Below, one piece after another: positions 36,129-45,157 of a stretch of 64,000 nucleotides of DNA. The position numbers were made by a program, and so were the translations under genes. The stretch covers positions 62,001-126,000 of the forward strand of contig NZ_FRDJ01000001.1 in the NCBI RefSeq assembly GCF_900143265.1. The letters are read 5' to 3'. This stretch comes from Fervidobacterium gondwanense DSM 13020. Lineage in GTDB: Bacteria > Thermotogota > Thermotogae > Thermotogales > Fervidobacteriaceae. Below the pieces are notes generated by a model. The model did not search any database. It was not told where the DNA came from and saw only the letters and a list, made by a program, of their open reading frames with translations. Every line of letters starts with the position of its first letter. Within the stretch, counting starts at the first letter, position 1.

Positions 36129-37133
36129 TCATTTCACTTGCTTTATCTCCCTAATCAGCGTGTTTCGAGCAGTTTGAAGTCCTAATTTCTTGTAAGCCTC
36201 TTCTGCAGCTTTTCTGAACACGTCTTTATTAACATTTTCTACAATTATCATGCCTTTTTTCTTTACTTCTTCTTTCATCTGAGCGTTAATTTCCTTCATT
36301 ATTTTCAGTGATACCTCAATACCAGCTTTGTCAGCTTCCTCAACCAAAATCTGTTGATATTCCTTCGGTAAACTCTTAAACCACTTCGCACTTACTACCT
36401 CAAAGTTTATGAGCAGTATGTGCCCAGTCTCTGAGACGTATTTGAGTACCTCATACAGAGAGCCGCCCATTACATTTGCGTAGGTAAGTTCAGCACCATC
36501 TATCGCTTTTGTCTGGACAGCGGAATATATCTCCCCGAAATTAACTGCTACCGGCTGAGCACCTAGTGCTCTAACGGACTCCTGCCAAATTGGAGCGCCG
36601 GGTGTCCTGATTCTAAGTCCTGATAAATCAGCAGGCCTCGTGATAGGCTTGTTGGTTATAAAATGCCTGTACCCTTGCACCCACATGAAGGATATGACCT
36701 TGAATCCATACTTTTCCTCAAGTTCGGTAAGCCATTTTTGCATTGTCGGTGTTTGCTTCAGTTTTCTCAGTACGTCAATGACTTGCTCAGGAGTTGTAGC
36801 CCCGAGATAGTCGATAACGTATGGCGCGTTCAAAACGGCGATATCCTTTACATACATTCCCATTCTCGCAGAATCTGTATTCTGACCAACGTTAGCCCCG
36901 AGTCTCATCTGTTCCAAAATATCTTCTTCCACGCCAAGCTGTGCGCTGTGGTAAACTTCAATTTTCAATTCACCGTTAGTTCGTTCTTCAACAGCCTTAG
37001 CCCATTTCAAGAACGCTTCATGGTACGGTTCCCTTGGAGAAAGCACGTGATTGAATTTCAGAACGTATTTTGGCGCCGCAAAGCTGAATACTACGACCGT
37101 CAAAACAAGAACAATCATGATCCTTTTAAGCAT
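36129..37133 (-). CDS. dctP: TRAP transporter substrate-binding protein (DctP)
   Basis: 334 residues with a signal peptide (MLKRIMIVLVLTVVVFSFA). The mature domain shows KFNHVLSPREPYHEAFLKWA, VYHSAQLGVEEDILEQMRLG, GLRIRTPGAPIW (with the arginine that binds the ligand carboxylate) and VNFGEIYSAVQTKAIDGAE. It captures an organic or sugar acid outside the membrane. AGGAGGGG precedes the ATG. Upstream lies a 175-base gap (37134-37308) without an obvious promoter, so read-through from the aldolase gene is likely. Confidence 0.93.
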   Translation of the reverse strand: MLKRIMIVLVLTVVVFSFAAPKYVLKFNHVLSPREPYHEAFLKWAKAVEERTNGELKIEVYHSAQLGVEEDILEQMRLGANVGQNTDSARMGMYVKDIAVLNAPYVIDYLGATTPEQVIDVLRKLKQTPTMQKWLTELEEKYGFKVISFMWVQGYRHFITNKPITRPADLSGLRIRTPGAPIWQESVRALGAQPVAVNFGEIYSAVQTKAIDGAELTYANVMGGSLYEVLKYVSETGHILLINFEVVSAKWFKSLPKEYQQILVEEADKAGIEVSLKIMKEINAQMKEEVKKKGMIIVENVNKDVFRKAAEEAYKKLGLQTARNTLIREIKQVK

Positions 37134-37308
37134 ATCAACCCCTCCTTCATATGTTGTTCATCTTCCCCTCTAATGAATGAAACTTCCAGAAGAAATGTTC
37201 CCTTTCACCTCCTTTTAATAGCATTAATTAAAGCTCTAACGATTCGCAGATAATCTTTCGGGATTTGGGATCTATGAAGTTGAAGAGAATATTCCAAACT
37301 TCTAACGT

Positions 37309-37923
37309 TCATACTCCTATCTTCTTAAGCAGCGTTTCGATTCTGGCTTTTACCTCTTCCGTAGTTCCGGTTGTGAGAGAGCTCCCCATTCCAACGGCTG
37401 TAGCACCAACCTTAAACCACTCATCTAAGTTTTCTAAAGAGACTCCGCCAGTGACTATAAATTTCGCATCTGGAAATGGTCCTTTCATTGCCTTAACAAA
37501 TTCCGGACCCAAGACTTCTCCAGGAAAGACCTTTAACAGCTCATGCCCATGCGACATTGCCTTAACAATCTCCGTTGGAGTCATGATGCCCGGAACATAC
37601 AGTATATCCTTAGCCTGGCAAATTTCAGAAATCCTTTCGTCAAAATTCGGACCAACTATGAAACACGCCCCCGCATCGATTGCTTTCTCAAGCATATCAA
37701 CGTTAATTACCGTTCCGGCCCCAACATACACATCTGGAAACTCCTTCCTAAGCGTTCGTATAATCTCATGGGCATTTGGAACGGTGAACGTTACTTCAAC
37801 GAACTTCACACCTGAATTGCACAGCAGGTTCGCCTTGCTAAGAGCATCAGATACATCTTTGGTTCGTATGATAGTCACTAATCTGTACTTCTCAATTTCC
37901 TTAACCATATCCTTAGCTTCCAT
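37309..37923 (-). CDS. eda: KDPG/KHG aldolase
   Basis: 204 residues, a class I aldolase that splits 2-keto-3-deoxy-6-phosphogluconate to pyruvate and glyceraldehyde 3-phosphate (or 4-hydroxy-2-oxoglutarate). Motifs are the glutamate in FVEVTFTVPNA, GAGTVINVDMLEKAIDAGA, the Schiff-base lysine in LLKVFPGEVLG, and FIVTGGVSLEN. No 2-keto-3-deoxygluconate kinase of the PfkB type is in this window; either it is elsewhere or the aldolase acts on a phosphorylated product made by another enzyme. GGGGGATTC lies just before the ATG. Confidence 0.92.
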   Translation of the reverse strand: MEAKDMVKEIEKYRLVTIIRTKDVSDALSKANLLCNSGVKFVEVTFTVPNAHEIIRTLRKEFPDVYVGAGTVINVDMLEKAIDAGACFIVGPNFDERISEICQAKDILYVPGIMTPTEIVKAMSHGHELLKVFPGEVLGPEFVKAMKGPFPDAKFIVTGGVSLENLDEWFKVGATAVGMGSSLTTGTTEEVKARIETLLKKIGV

Positions 37924-37937
37924 CTTGAATCCCCCTA

Positions 37938-38690
37938 TCAGTGATTGAATTTTTCCTCCAAAATTTTCAGTCTCTCTGAAACTTCATCCTCCAATTTCTT
38001 CTCTGAGCCAAAGATTCTAACAATAGCTCTAATAATATGCTTTGCCATTTGGTTCCTTGCTTCTTCTGGATCTCCATCAACTATAGTTTTCACAATCCTT
38101 TCATGTTCCTCTTCAGTGTCTTTGTATGCAATTCCCACTCTTGTTGTGATCTTGATAACGTCAAAAACCTTTCCCATAATCGCGCCCTGCAAACTCTCGA
38201 GCATCTTATTTTTAGCTGCCTTTGAGATAGCACAGTGCAGTTCTTTATCGTACTCCACACGCTTCAAACTCATCCTGCTTGCATTTAAGTACTTTTGGAG
38301 AGCGCTCGTTATCGCCTTTATATCATCTTCCGTTCTTCTTAACGCCGCGAAAGCTGCTATTTCACTCTCCAAGGCAAGCCTTGCTTCCATAATTTCAAAT
38401 ATTTCCAGTTGCCTAGAGATTATAAGGTGTTTCGTAAAACTCTCCACGATTGATGAATTTAATTGCCGGGAGATGAAATTGCCCTTCCCCCATTTCTTCT
38501 CAACAATGCCAAGGAGTGCAAGCGATGTAATTGCTTCGCGCAGAGCAACACGACTAACCCCAAGCTCTTGCGCCAATTCTCTTTCGGGTGGAAGTGGGTC
38601 TCCTGGTTTCAGTTTACGATCAGAAAGCAACCTTATTATTTCCTCCACAATTCTTTCTGACGTCTGGACCTTCTCCAATTCTCTGAACAA
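37938..38690 (-). CDS. GntR-family regulator, FadR subfamily (FCD domain)
   Basis: 250 residues. The N-terminal winged helix (LKPGDPLPPERELAQELGVSR, here in part PPERELAQELGVSRVALREA) is typical GntR, and the C-terminal all-helical FCD domain begins near FEIMEARLALESEIAAFAA with the metal-binding acidic and histidine residues further on (ELHCAISKA, EEHERIV). TTG start at 38690, behind GGAGGTGGTATT. It is encoded inside operon B; the FadR-type operator TGGT-N3-ACCA at both operon promoters makes autoregulation and control of operon A likely. The effector is probably an aldonate or uronate, or a phosphorylated product. Confidence 0.92.
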   Translation of the reverse strand: MFRELEKVQTSERIVEEIIRLLSDRKLKPGDPLPPERELAQELGVSRVALREAITSLALLGIVEKKWGKGNFISRQLNSSIVESFTKHLIISRQLEIFEIMEARLALESEIAAFAALRRTEDDIKAITSALQKYLNASRMSLKRVEYDKELHCAISKAAKNKMLESLQGAIMGKVFDVIKITTRVGIAYKDTEEEHERIVKTIVDGDPEEARNQMAKHIIRAIVRIFGSEKKLEDEVSERLKILEEKFNH

Positions 38691-38709
38691 AATACCACCT
38701 CCAAACGAT

Positions 38710-40164
38710 TCATTTTCTCAAATAAAGTGTTTTGAGAATCTCCAAGAACCTGTCGTATTTAACATCGTATTTCTCAACAAGGTATTCATCTGGCTCGACA
38801 GATATCCGTACACTTTCCATGTACCTGTAGGCAGAGGAAATACCCTCGCTCCAACCGAGAGCAGCGCTACCTAAGAGAGCTGAACCAACAAGCGCCGGTT
38901 CATCGATTTGAAGAATCTCTATTTCAGTCTTCAATACATTTGCAAGTACCTTCATCCAAATGCCAAACTTTGTACCTCCGCCTGATGCGACAACTTTTGA
39001 AAAAGACACGCCGTACCCTCTCATCTCGTCAGCCATACTTCTAAGCGTAAATGCTACGCCTTCTAAACCAGCTAAAACTACATCCCTTTTTGAATGCCTC
39101 TGCTCGAGACCGTAAATAACGCCATGACTGTTGCTGCCAAACGAAAAACCGCGCTCGCCCGTCAGATAAGGAAAGAAAAGCAGATTATCTTCTACAACTA
39201 CATCTTCGATATCGATTGATCGAGGTCCCATGAGAGTTTTTAACCATGCCACAACTGAGCCGGCATTGTTCACAGAACCACCTATGAACCAGTTCCCGTT
39301 GCAAAGATACAGAGTTTGGCAACTGACAATCTCGCCTTTCCCAATAACCGGTTTATCGTATGCAACCCTCAACATTGCGGTCGTTCCGAGGTTCATAATC
39401 GCCTTCTTCTTTTCGTCGAACACGCCACTTGCTAATGCTACTGCCCCACCATCGTACAATCCGGCAACCACCTTCACGTTATTCTTAAGCTTTAAAAAGC
39501 TTCTAACCTCATTGGCTACTGGAATCAACTCAGGAGCTGGGACTATTGTTGATAAATTATCCCTTGTTATTCCAACCTTTTGCAGAATCTCGTCATCCCA
39601 ATCAAGCTTGTGAGTGTTGAAATATCCTGTGGAAGAAGCCGTACTCTCATCGGACAAGAACTTTCCTGAAAGCAAGTAGATTACGAAATCCTTTGATGAA
39701 AGAAATAACACGTCATTTCTCCTGAGTTCTTCAAATGTCTTTCTTAACCAAAAGACTTTGTACAACGAAGAGTGAAATGTAGGTGGCATGCCAGAGCGGT
39801 AGTATATCTCGTCTGGGTCAAAAATCCCAAGAAAATCGTTATGCACAACTCTGGATCTCGTATCTAACAGGGTGATTAAATTGGTGAGCGGCTTACCATT
39901 CGAATCAGCTGCCATAATCCCGAATATATACGTTGACGGAACTATGGCGGCGATGCGGTTTTCATATCCTTCTATAACCTTTTTAGTTGTCTTCAACAAC
40001 AACTTAGACAAGGCATTAACATCATGCTCCGCCTTTCCAAAGCTGTCTGTTATGAGCTTCAGCCTTTTCCTCTCGGACTTCAATATCTTTCCCTTTTGAT
40101 CTATTAACCCAACCTTGAGATAGCTCGTTCCCAAGTCGATAGCTAATATTAAATCCTGCGCCAT
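38710..40164 (-). CDS. FGGY-family sugar kinase, gluconokinase-like
   Basis: 484 residues. N-terminal AIDLGTSYLKVGLID, then YYRSGMPPTFHSSLYKVFWL, SSKDFVIYLLSG, DESTASSTGYFN and the C-terminal VASGGGTKFGIWMKVLANV. It has the same order of motifs as the kinase of operon A and probably phosphorylates a related sugar acid or keto-sugar, but the two are clearly diverged (different lengths and poorly matching middle parts). Its start overlaps the stop of the dehydrogenase gene by 16 bases, with GGAGGCG before the ATG. Confidence 0.87.
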   Translation of the reverse strand: MAQDLILAIDLGTSYLKVGLIDQKGKILKSERKRLKLITDSFGKAEHDVNALSKLLLKTTKKVIEGYENRIAAIVPSTYIFGIMAADSNGKPLTNLITLLDTRSRVVHNDFLGIFDPDEIYYRSGMPPTFHSSLYKVFWLRKTFEELRRNDVLFLSSKDFVIYLLSGKFLSDESTASSTGYFNTHKLDWDDEILQKVGITRDNLSTIVPAPELIPVANEVRSFLKLKNNVKVVAGLYDGGAVALASGVFDEKKKAIMNLGTTAMLRVAYDKPVIGKGEIVSCQTLYLCNGNWFIGGSVNNAGSVVAWLKTLMGPRSIDIEDVVVEDNLLFFPYLTGERGFSFGSNSHGVIYGLEQRHSKRDVVLAGLEGVAFTLRSMADEMRGYGVSFSKVVASGGGTKFGIWMKVLANVLKTEIEILQIDEPALVGSALLGSAALGWSEGISSAYRYMESVRISVEPDEYLVEKYDVKYDRFLEILKTLYLRK

Positions 40165-41177
40165 CCTTGCGCCTCCAGCTTGATGATTACGTCTTTATTG
40201 ACCACTTCATCAGGAATTATCTTCTGCACAGCTCTCAAAATATCTGAAACAACTTTATCACCCATGCCCTTCATGCTTTCGAACGTATACGCTGCAATAT
40301 GCGGTGTAATGATTGCGTTATTGTATCTGAGCAGTGGATGGTCGCCTGTTATTGGTTCGCCTTCAACCACATCAACACCAATTCCACCAATCTTTCCTGA
40401 CTCAAGAGCATTTATGAGAGCATCTTGGTCAATCAATTCTCCTCTTGAAGTATTAATGATGTATACTCCCTTCTTCATAATCTCAAACTCTCGTGCGGAA
40501 AGGATATGGTAATTCTCCTTTGTCAGCGAAGAGCAGATGAATATTATGTCTGAACTCTTCAAAAGTTCATCTAACTCGACCCTTTTTGCCTGAATATTCT
40601 TTCCCGCATCTTCTTTGGCATATGGATCATAGAAAAGCACACTTGCACTAAAGCCAAAATGGACTATTTCTCCAACCCTGCTGCCTATATTCCCATAACC
40701 GATGATACCTACCACCTTATCCTTGAGCTCTATTCCAAAGAAACTCTGCCGCTTGCTCCATTCCGAGTTCTTGACTGCGATATATGCCTGTGGAACCTTC
40801 CTGATGATAGACATACATAATGCAACAGCGTGCTCAGCGACAGCTTCTCGCTCCGTTCCCCCTCCTACTTTTGTAACAATAACCCCCTTTTCGGTGGCTT
40901 TCACAACATCTATATTGTCATATCCGAGCCCATGCCTTGAAATTATTACTGTCTCATCCTTGTACTCAAAGAACTCAGAATCGAAAAACGGCGAGGTACT
41001 TGCAATGACATATTTGTAGCCGGCTAAGGCATCTGCCAATTCCTTCCCATGAAGTTTTGAAGGAAAAGTGAAACTATCAACGTCCAAATATTCTCTAAGT
41101 TTCTGCAGATGTTCAGGAAAATACTTTCCAAAACTGCTTGAATTCACTATCGCCAGTTTATCTCTCATATCAAACAC
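40149..41177 (-). CDS. D-isomer-specific 2-hydroxyacid dehydrogenase
   Basis: 342 residues. NAD-binding IIGYGNIGSRVGEI, catalytic arginine region FICSSLTKENYHIL, NTSRGELIDQDALI and the catalytic histidine in ITPHIAAYT. The family includes phosphoglycerate, glyoxylate/hydroxypyruvate and 2-ketogluconate reductases. As the first gene of a sugar-acid operon it is most likely a 2-keto-aldonate reductase. Start is either the GTG at 41177 or the ATG at 41168, both behind GAGGGGTG. Confidence 0.88.
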   Translation of the reverse strand: MFDMRDKLAIVNSSSFGKYFPEHLQKLREYLDVDSFTFPSKLHGKELADALAGYKYVIASTSPFFDSEFFEYKDETVIISRHGLGYDNIDVVKATEKGVIVTKVGGGTEREAVAEHAVALCMSIIRKVPQAYIAVKNSEWSKRQSFFGIELKDKVVGIIGYGNIGSRVGEIVHFGFSASVLFYDPYAKEDAGKNIQAKRVELDELLKSSDIIFICSSLTKENYHILSAREFEIMKKGVYIINTSRGELIDQDALINALESGKIGGIGVDVVEGEPITGDHPLLRYNNAIITPHIAAYTFESMKGMGDKVVSDILRAVQKIIPDEVVNKDVIIKLEAQGWRRI

Positions 41178-41227
41178 ACACCCCTCTTATTATTCTGACT
41201 TTCACACATTGTGGTCTTATGGTATGG

Positions 41228-41281
41228 TGGTCTTACCACTTATCGAAAGGCATTTTATCACTTTGAATGTTTAATCTGCAA
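41228..41281 (-). promoter_or_regulatory. Promoter and GntR/FadR-type operator of operon B
   Basis: On the minus strand, TTGCAG (41281-41276), 18 bases, TAAAAT (41257-41252, TG upstream), then, starting 14 bases on, the 13-base perfect palindrome GTGGTCTTACCAC (41227-41239; core TGGTCTTACCA at 41228-41238). Spacing of all elements equals that before operon A. The remaining stretch to the Fic gene (41282-41582) holds no open frame that looks coding. Confidence 0.8.
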
Positions 41282-41582
41282 TACCACTCTGCTGTCTTTT
41301 TTTCCAGAGAAATGGCTTTAGAATTCTTATTCTCATCTAAACTAAAATTTTCTCGTTTTTCTTGGATTTCTCACATTGCTTCTTGCAGACTATTGTATGG
41401 CTTCAACAAGCAAAAACTTAAGGAATTACGCTTGTTTCTTCAAAGTGCAGGAATGACATTCGAGGAAGGCATTCAAATTGTTAGAGGCGTGGCGTTTATT
41501 TGAGAGTGTCAGAGTAGCACATAAATATTCACAACTGACGTGGTGTGAAATGTCCTTAAGATCTTCTTTTGAATTCAAATAA
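41282..41582. other. Gene-free stretch, nothing recognised
   Basis: About 300 bases between the promoter of operon B and the 3' end of the Fic gene. Short frames on both strands (for example 41267-41503 plus) have no ribosome binding site and no protein-like pattern. No terminator hairpin of note was seen for the Fic gene. Confidence 0.5.
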
Positions 41583-42536
41583 TCACCGTAATTTAAAATA
41601 TTCTGGATACACTGCCCATCGTCCACCGATTTTTATGGCTATAACCGTCTTCCTCTCAATCATCTTCCTAACTGCATCGGCTGACTTGCCAATGATGCTT
41701 GAAAACTCATCTACACTCATCAGCTTTTCTTCATTAGTCTTACAGATAATTTTATCATATGTATCGATTAGCGCATATCCGATTATCTCAGCAAGTTCCT
41801 GTATATCTGATTCCCGAAAACAACTTTCGATGTTCTCGACTGTGAGCTTTTTCGGTGATTCTCGAAGAATTTTCCTAAGCCCTCTTTCTGCACTTTCAAG
41901 AGATTTTATGTACATATTTCTGTCTTCGTTTTCTACACCTTTTATTGTGACGTTCAGATATCCGTTATAGATCAGAAAGAAATTCATCAATAACCGTCCA
42001 GCTCTACCATTCCCATCCTCGAACGGATGTATCGATTCAAAAAAGACATGTGACATAGCTGTTGCTTCGTGCACAGGGAATTTTGAGTAGGCATATTTTG
42101 TAAACTCAAGCCACAATCTTATCCAGTCGTCCAAATCATATTCTGGAGGTCTGATTTTAGCGCCAGTTATCCTTATCGGTCCACTTCGAAAAGCTCCAAG
42201 CTTCTTTTCGTTTAACAAACCATCGAATAAAAATCTATGAACACTCTTAACAAACGCAAGAAAATATGGAGACTCACCTGTCTTCGAATACTCAAGCGCC
42301 ATTCCATACAGCATCTTGGCAGTTCGGAAATAATTGCTAACCTCACTTGCGGCTTTATACCTTCCGCCAACTGCATTTTCAAGTTCTTCTTCTGTTGCGA
42401 AGATTCCCTCTATCATTATTGAGTTTCGAGTTTCTTCTTTGAGCATGTATAGCCACTCTTTGTTCGTCACTTCAATGGGTACAAAATTGCACAAGCTTTT
42501 TCTCCATTTTATTAGGTCATGTAACACATTATTCAT
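41583..42536 (-). CDS. Fic family protein (class II) with C-terminal helix-turn-helix
   Basis: 317 residues. The Fic core motif HPFEDGNGRAGRLL (about residues 165-178) is intact, so transfer of AMP or another nucleotide-phosphate moiety to a protein hydroxyl is expected. The N-terminal RNSIMIEG fits the inhibitory (S/T)xxxE(G/N) helix of class II Fic proteins, which silences the site until it moves. The C-terminal about 60 residues (SVDEFSSIIGKSADAVRKMI ... WAVYPEYF) look like a DNA-binding helix-turn-helix. GAGGTGATG precedes the ATG. In the 170-base gap upstream, 9-base arms GTCCGGTTT (42556) and AAACCGGAC (42657) face each other 92 bases apart. Target protein is unknown. Confidence 0.9.
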   Translation of the reverse strand: MNNVLHDLIKWRKSLCNFVPIEVTNKEWLYMLKEETRNSIMIEGIFATEEELENAVGGRYKAASEVSNYFRTAKMLYGMALEYSKTGESPYFLAFVKSVHRFLFDGLLNEKKLGAFRSGPIRITGAKIRPPEYDLDDWIRLWLEFTKYAYSKFPVHEATAMSHVFFESIHPFEDGNGRAGRLLMNFFLIYNGYLNVTIKGVENEDRNMYIKSLESAERGLRKILRESPKKLTVENIESCFRESDIQELAEIIGYALIDTYDKIICKTNEEKLMSVDEFSSIIGKSADAVRKMIERKTVIAIKIGGRWAVYPEYFKLR

Positions 42537-42708
42537 TTGACATCACCTCATTTGTGTCCGGTTTTCAAAATAGTGCAAAACCATATTTGCGACGAATGCT
42601 TTACATAAATGCATATCAGAACATCGCAATTTGTCCAATTTCCGCCCAAAATAGCCAAACCGGACAACTGTTTACACAACAATAATCAAAAAGATACGTT
42701 GTAGTTAC

Positions 42709-43779
42709 CTATTTCATCACTGACCTTATTATCCTCTCCGATGCATGTCCATCGCCAAATGGGTTTTTAAGCTCACCTGGCTGGAATTCAAAAGCTTTGT
42801 ACATCGCATTTAATACGCCATCTGTCTGTGTGCCAGCAAGGACACCGAACCCGCTCTCAATGAGTTCCGGCCTTTCCGTTGTCTCCCTGCATACAACAAC
42901 GAATTTGCCGAACGTTGGTGCTTCTTCTTGAATTCCACCGCTGTCAGTTGCAACAAATTTTGCTCCTTTAAGCAACGCAGTGAGCTGCACGTAGTCAACC
43001 GGCTCGGTCAACTTCGCATATTTACATCCGTCAAGTTCTGAGTATACAATCTCCCTCACCTTTGGATTCTTGTGAACAGGAAAGACGAGGTGTATCTTCT
43101 CGCTTTCAGCAAACTTTCTCAACGCTTTCAATATATTCCTCATTCTCTCCCCTATATTCTCTCTCCTGTGCAATGTGACCAAGAAATAATCTCCATCTTC
43201 AAATATCCTCTTTCTCTCTTTATCCAAATCGAAATGCTCGACAACATACATCTGCGCATCTATAACAGTATTCCCCGTCACCAATATCCTGCTTTCATCG
43301 AAACCTTCCTTCAAAAGTGTCGCTTTTGACTTTTCCGTTGGTGCAAACATCTTCTCTGAAACTTGGTCAATCACCCTTCTGTTCATCTCTTCCGGGAACG
43401 GGTCGTACAAATCACCGCTCCTCAAACCTGCCTCTATATGCCCCACCTTAACACCCTTATTGAAAGACGCAAGGGCTGCTGCCATAGCCGTCGTCGTATC
43501 GCCTTGGACGAATATCCAGTCGTACTTTCGCTCTTTGAAAAGCTCTTCAAAACCGTGGACTACTTTGTACATAACGTCGTTGAGTGTCTGATTAGCAGTC
43601 ATGATGTTCATATCTATATCAGACTCAACGCCGAATATCCCCTTCATCATATCGACCATTTCCCTGTGCTGGCCCGTGCAGATGAAATCTGTATCTACAC
43701 CAAGTTCCTTCGCTTTCAAATAAACCGTCGCAACCTTGATTATCTCGGGCCTCGTCCCAAACACTATCCCTATACGCAC
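42709..43779 (-). CDS. wecB: UDP-N-acetylglucosamine 2-epimerase (non-hydrolysing)
   Basis: About 356 residues, full length. Interconverts UDP-GlcNAc and UDP-ManNAc for surface glycans. Motifs are FGTRPEIIKVA at the N-terminus, the catalytic-region VQGDTTTAMAAALASF, GHIEAGLRSGD, FPEEMNRR, LVTLHRRENIG and TDSGGIQEEAPTFGK. The GTG at 43779 has AGGTGGG seven bases upstream and is the likely start. It stands apart from the polysaccharide cluster 10 kb away, which contains a broken relative (54020-54649). Confidence 0.94.
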   Translation of the reverse strand: MRIGIVFGTRPEIIKVATVYLKAKELGVDTDFICTGQHREMVDMMKGIFGVESDIDMNIMTANQTLNDVMYKVVHGFEELFKERKYDWIFVQGDTTTAMAAALASFNKGVKVGHIEAGLRSGDLYDPFPEEMNRRVIDQVSEKMFAPTEKSKATLLKEGFDESRILVTGNTVIDAQMYVVEHFDLDKERKRIFEDGDYFLVTLHRRENIGERMRNILKALRKFAESEKIHLVFPVHKNPKVREIVYSELDGCKYAKLTEPVDYVQLTALLKGAKFVATDSGGIQEEAPTFGKFVVVCRETTERPELIESGFGVLAGTQTDGVLNAMYKAFEFQPGELKNPFGDGHASERIIRSVMK

Positions 43780-43845
43780 TACCATCCCACCTTTACAAAT
43801 AATCTTTTGAAATCTAAAATTATTCTACCATACAAAACCATCCAT

Positions 43846-44949
43846 TCAATTGCTAAACCTCTTCCTTGCATACTGCTCAAAAATCGGATCAACTATCTCA
43901 TACCTGCCCCTTCCAAGCTTTTCCACAATCCCATACTCAGAAAGCTTTTTCAAAATCTTGCTCAGTACCGATGAACTTGGAATACCGTATCGCTCTAACG
44001 TCTCAGATGAGAACAAATCGCTCGACTGTTCTGCGATTAACTTAAGTGCGTTTTTTACATACTTGTACCCAAGGGTTTCAATTAACACATCGTAGTTGTA
44101 AGATTCCTTCTCGACAATCTCATAAAACGCATGCTCCACATCATCAAAACTCACCTTTCCATCAGCCCTGTTCCACAACTCGTATCCAAACAGTTGCAAA
44201 TAATACGCATGTCCCTTCGTCCTGGCATAAACTTCTTTTGCCAAATCAGGAGAAATAACCTTCCCTGTTCTTCCGAACTGCCTCACAAGATATTCAACAC
44301 AATCGTTTTCTGGCAATAACGAATTCAAATCGAATCTCAGACATGAATGGTACAATATGCCAGAACTTTCAAAAAACAACTGCTCGAGCATGTGCTTGAA
44401 AGAACCGGAGAAGATAAACACAACGTTCTCCCTGGACTGCAAATAACTCCTCAAACTCTCCGCCAAATTCTTGTGGATATTCTTGTAGGCTTGGAACTCG
44501 TCCAAGATAACGACCAGCCGCTCATTGAGCTCTCTTTGCGCTTTGTTCAGCAATTCGTACAATCCGTTGAGAAGCGCTTCATCGTCAACTTCCTTCGAAA
44601 AAGAAATTCCGACAAGACCAAGATTAAGCTCAATACTGAAAGGTAAACTTTTCAGATAATTCACAACAAACGCCATCAAATCCGTCCTTCGCAAAATCTC
44701 AAAAATCTGTCTAACTAATGCACTAACAAACCCATTAACCGAATAAACACCGAACAAATCAACATACAAACAATTAAACCCACTTTCTAATGCGAATTTC
44801 TGCAAAAACCAAGTCTTGCCAAACCTCCGAGGTGCGATAACTACAACATTGTTTCCACTCCTAACACTCTCCAACAACTCAGCGTACTCTTGTTCCCTAT
44901 CAACGAAATTTTCAGGATTGTAAGACCTGCCAATCTTGAATGGATTCAT
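43846..44949 (-). CDS. Archaeal-type AAA+ ATPase (PF01637 family)
   Basis: About 367 residues. Walker A APRRFGKTWFLQK near residue 40, Walker B VVILDEFQAYKNI near 155, sensor FIFSGSFKHMLEQLF, and a C-terminal winged helix (SSSVLSKILKKLSEYGIVEK). Unlike the gene at 18907 it ends after the winged helix and lacks the DUF234 nuclease-like domain. The first residues MNPFKIGRSYNPENFVDRE are a common beginning in this group. The start at ATG 44949 follows GGGAGGGG by seven bases; the frame upstream to 45225 is not protein-like. Cellular role unknown. Confidence 0.87.
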   Translation of the reverse strand: MNPFKIGRSYNPENFVDREQEYAELLESVRSGNNVVVIAPRRFGKTWFLQKFALESGFNCLYVDLFGVYSVNGFVSALVRQIFEILRRTDLMAFVVNYLKSLPFSIELNLGLVGISFSKEVDDEALLNGLYELLNKAQRELNERLVVILDEFQAYKNIHKNLAESLRSYLQSRENVVFIFSGSFKHMLEQLFFESSGILYHSCLRFDLNSLLPENDCVEYLVRQFGRTGKVISPDLAKEVYARTKGHAYYLQLFGYELWNRADGKVSFDDVEHAFYEIVEKESYNYDVLIETLGYKYVKNALKLIAEQSSDLFSSETLERYGIPSSSVLSKILKKLSEYGIVEKLGRGRYEIVDPIFEQYARKRFSN

Positions 44950-45048
44950 CAGCATCCCCTCCCGCTTAAACAAATATCCAATAAGATGTATCCACGTATT
45001 AATAAACTTAAGTAGATACATATCTTTGGAATACGAATTCAGCCTCCC

Positions 45049-45096
45049 TTGACACGGGAGAAATTTTTTTGCTATAATTAGTATACATTTGTATAC
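45049..45096 (+). promoter_or_regulatory. Consensus sigma-70 promoter with inverted repeat
   Basis: TTGACA (45049-45054), 18 bases, TATAAT (45073-45078): both boxes are perfect, the strongest promoter match in the window. Directly downstream, GTATAC-ATTT-GTATAC (45081-45096) is an inverted repeat that would cover the transcription start and could be an operator. It drives the small gene at 45158, 60 bases further on. Confidence 0.85.
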
Positions 45097-45157
45097 ATAT
45101 TTAAAAACCCAACACCTCAAACAGAGAAAAGAAGCATAAAGCCGTGGGGGGATTAAT

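Noticed and set aside
41267-41503. 78-codon plus-strand ORF in the gap before the Fic gene
   Set aside because: It starts inside the -35 to operator region of operon B, has no ribosome binding site and no protein-like pattern.
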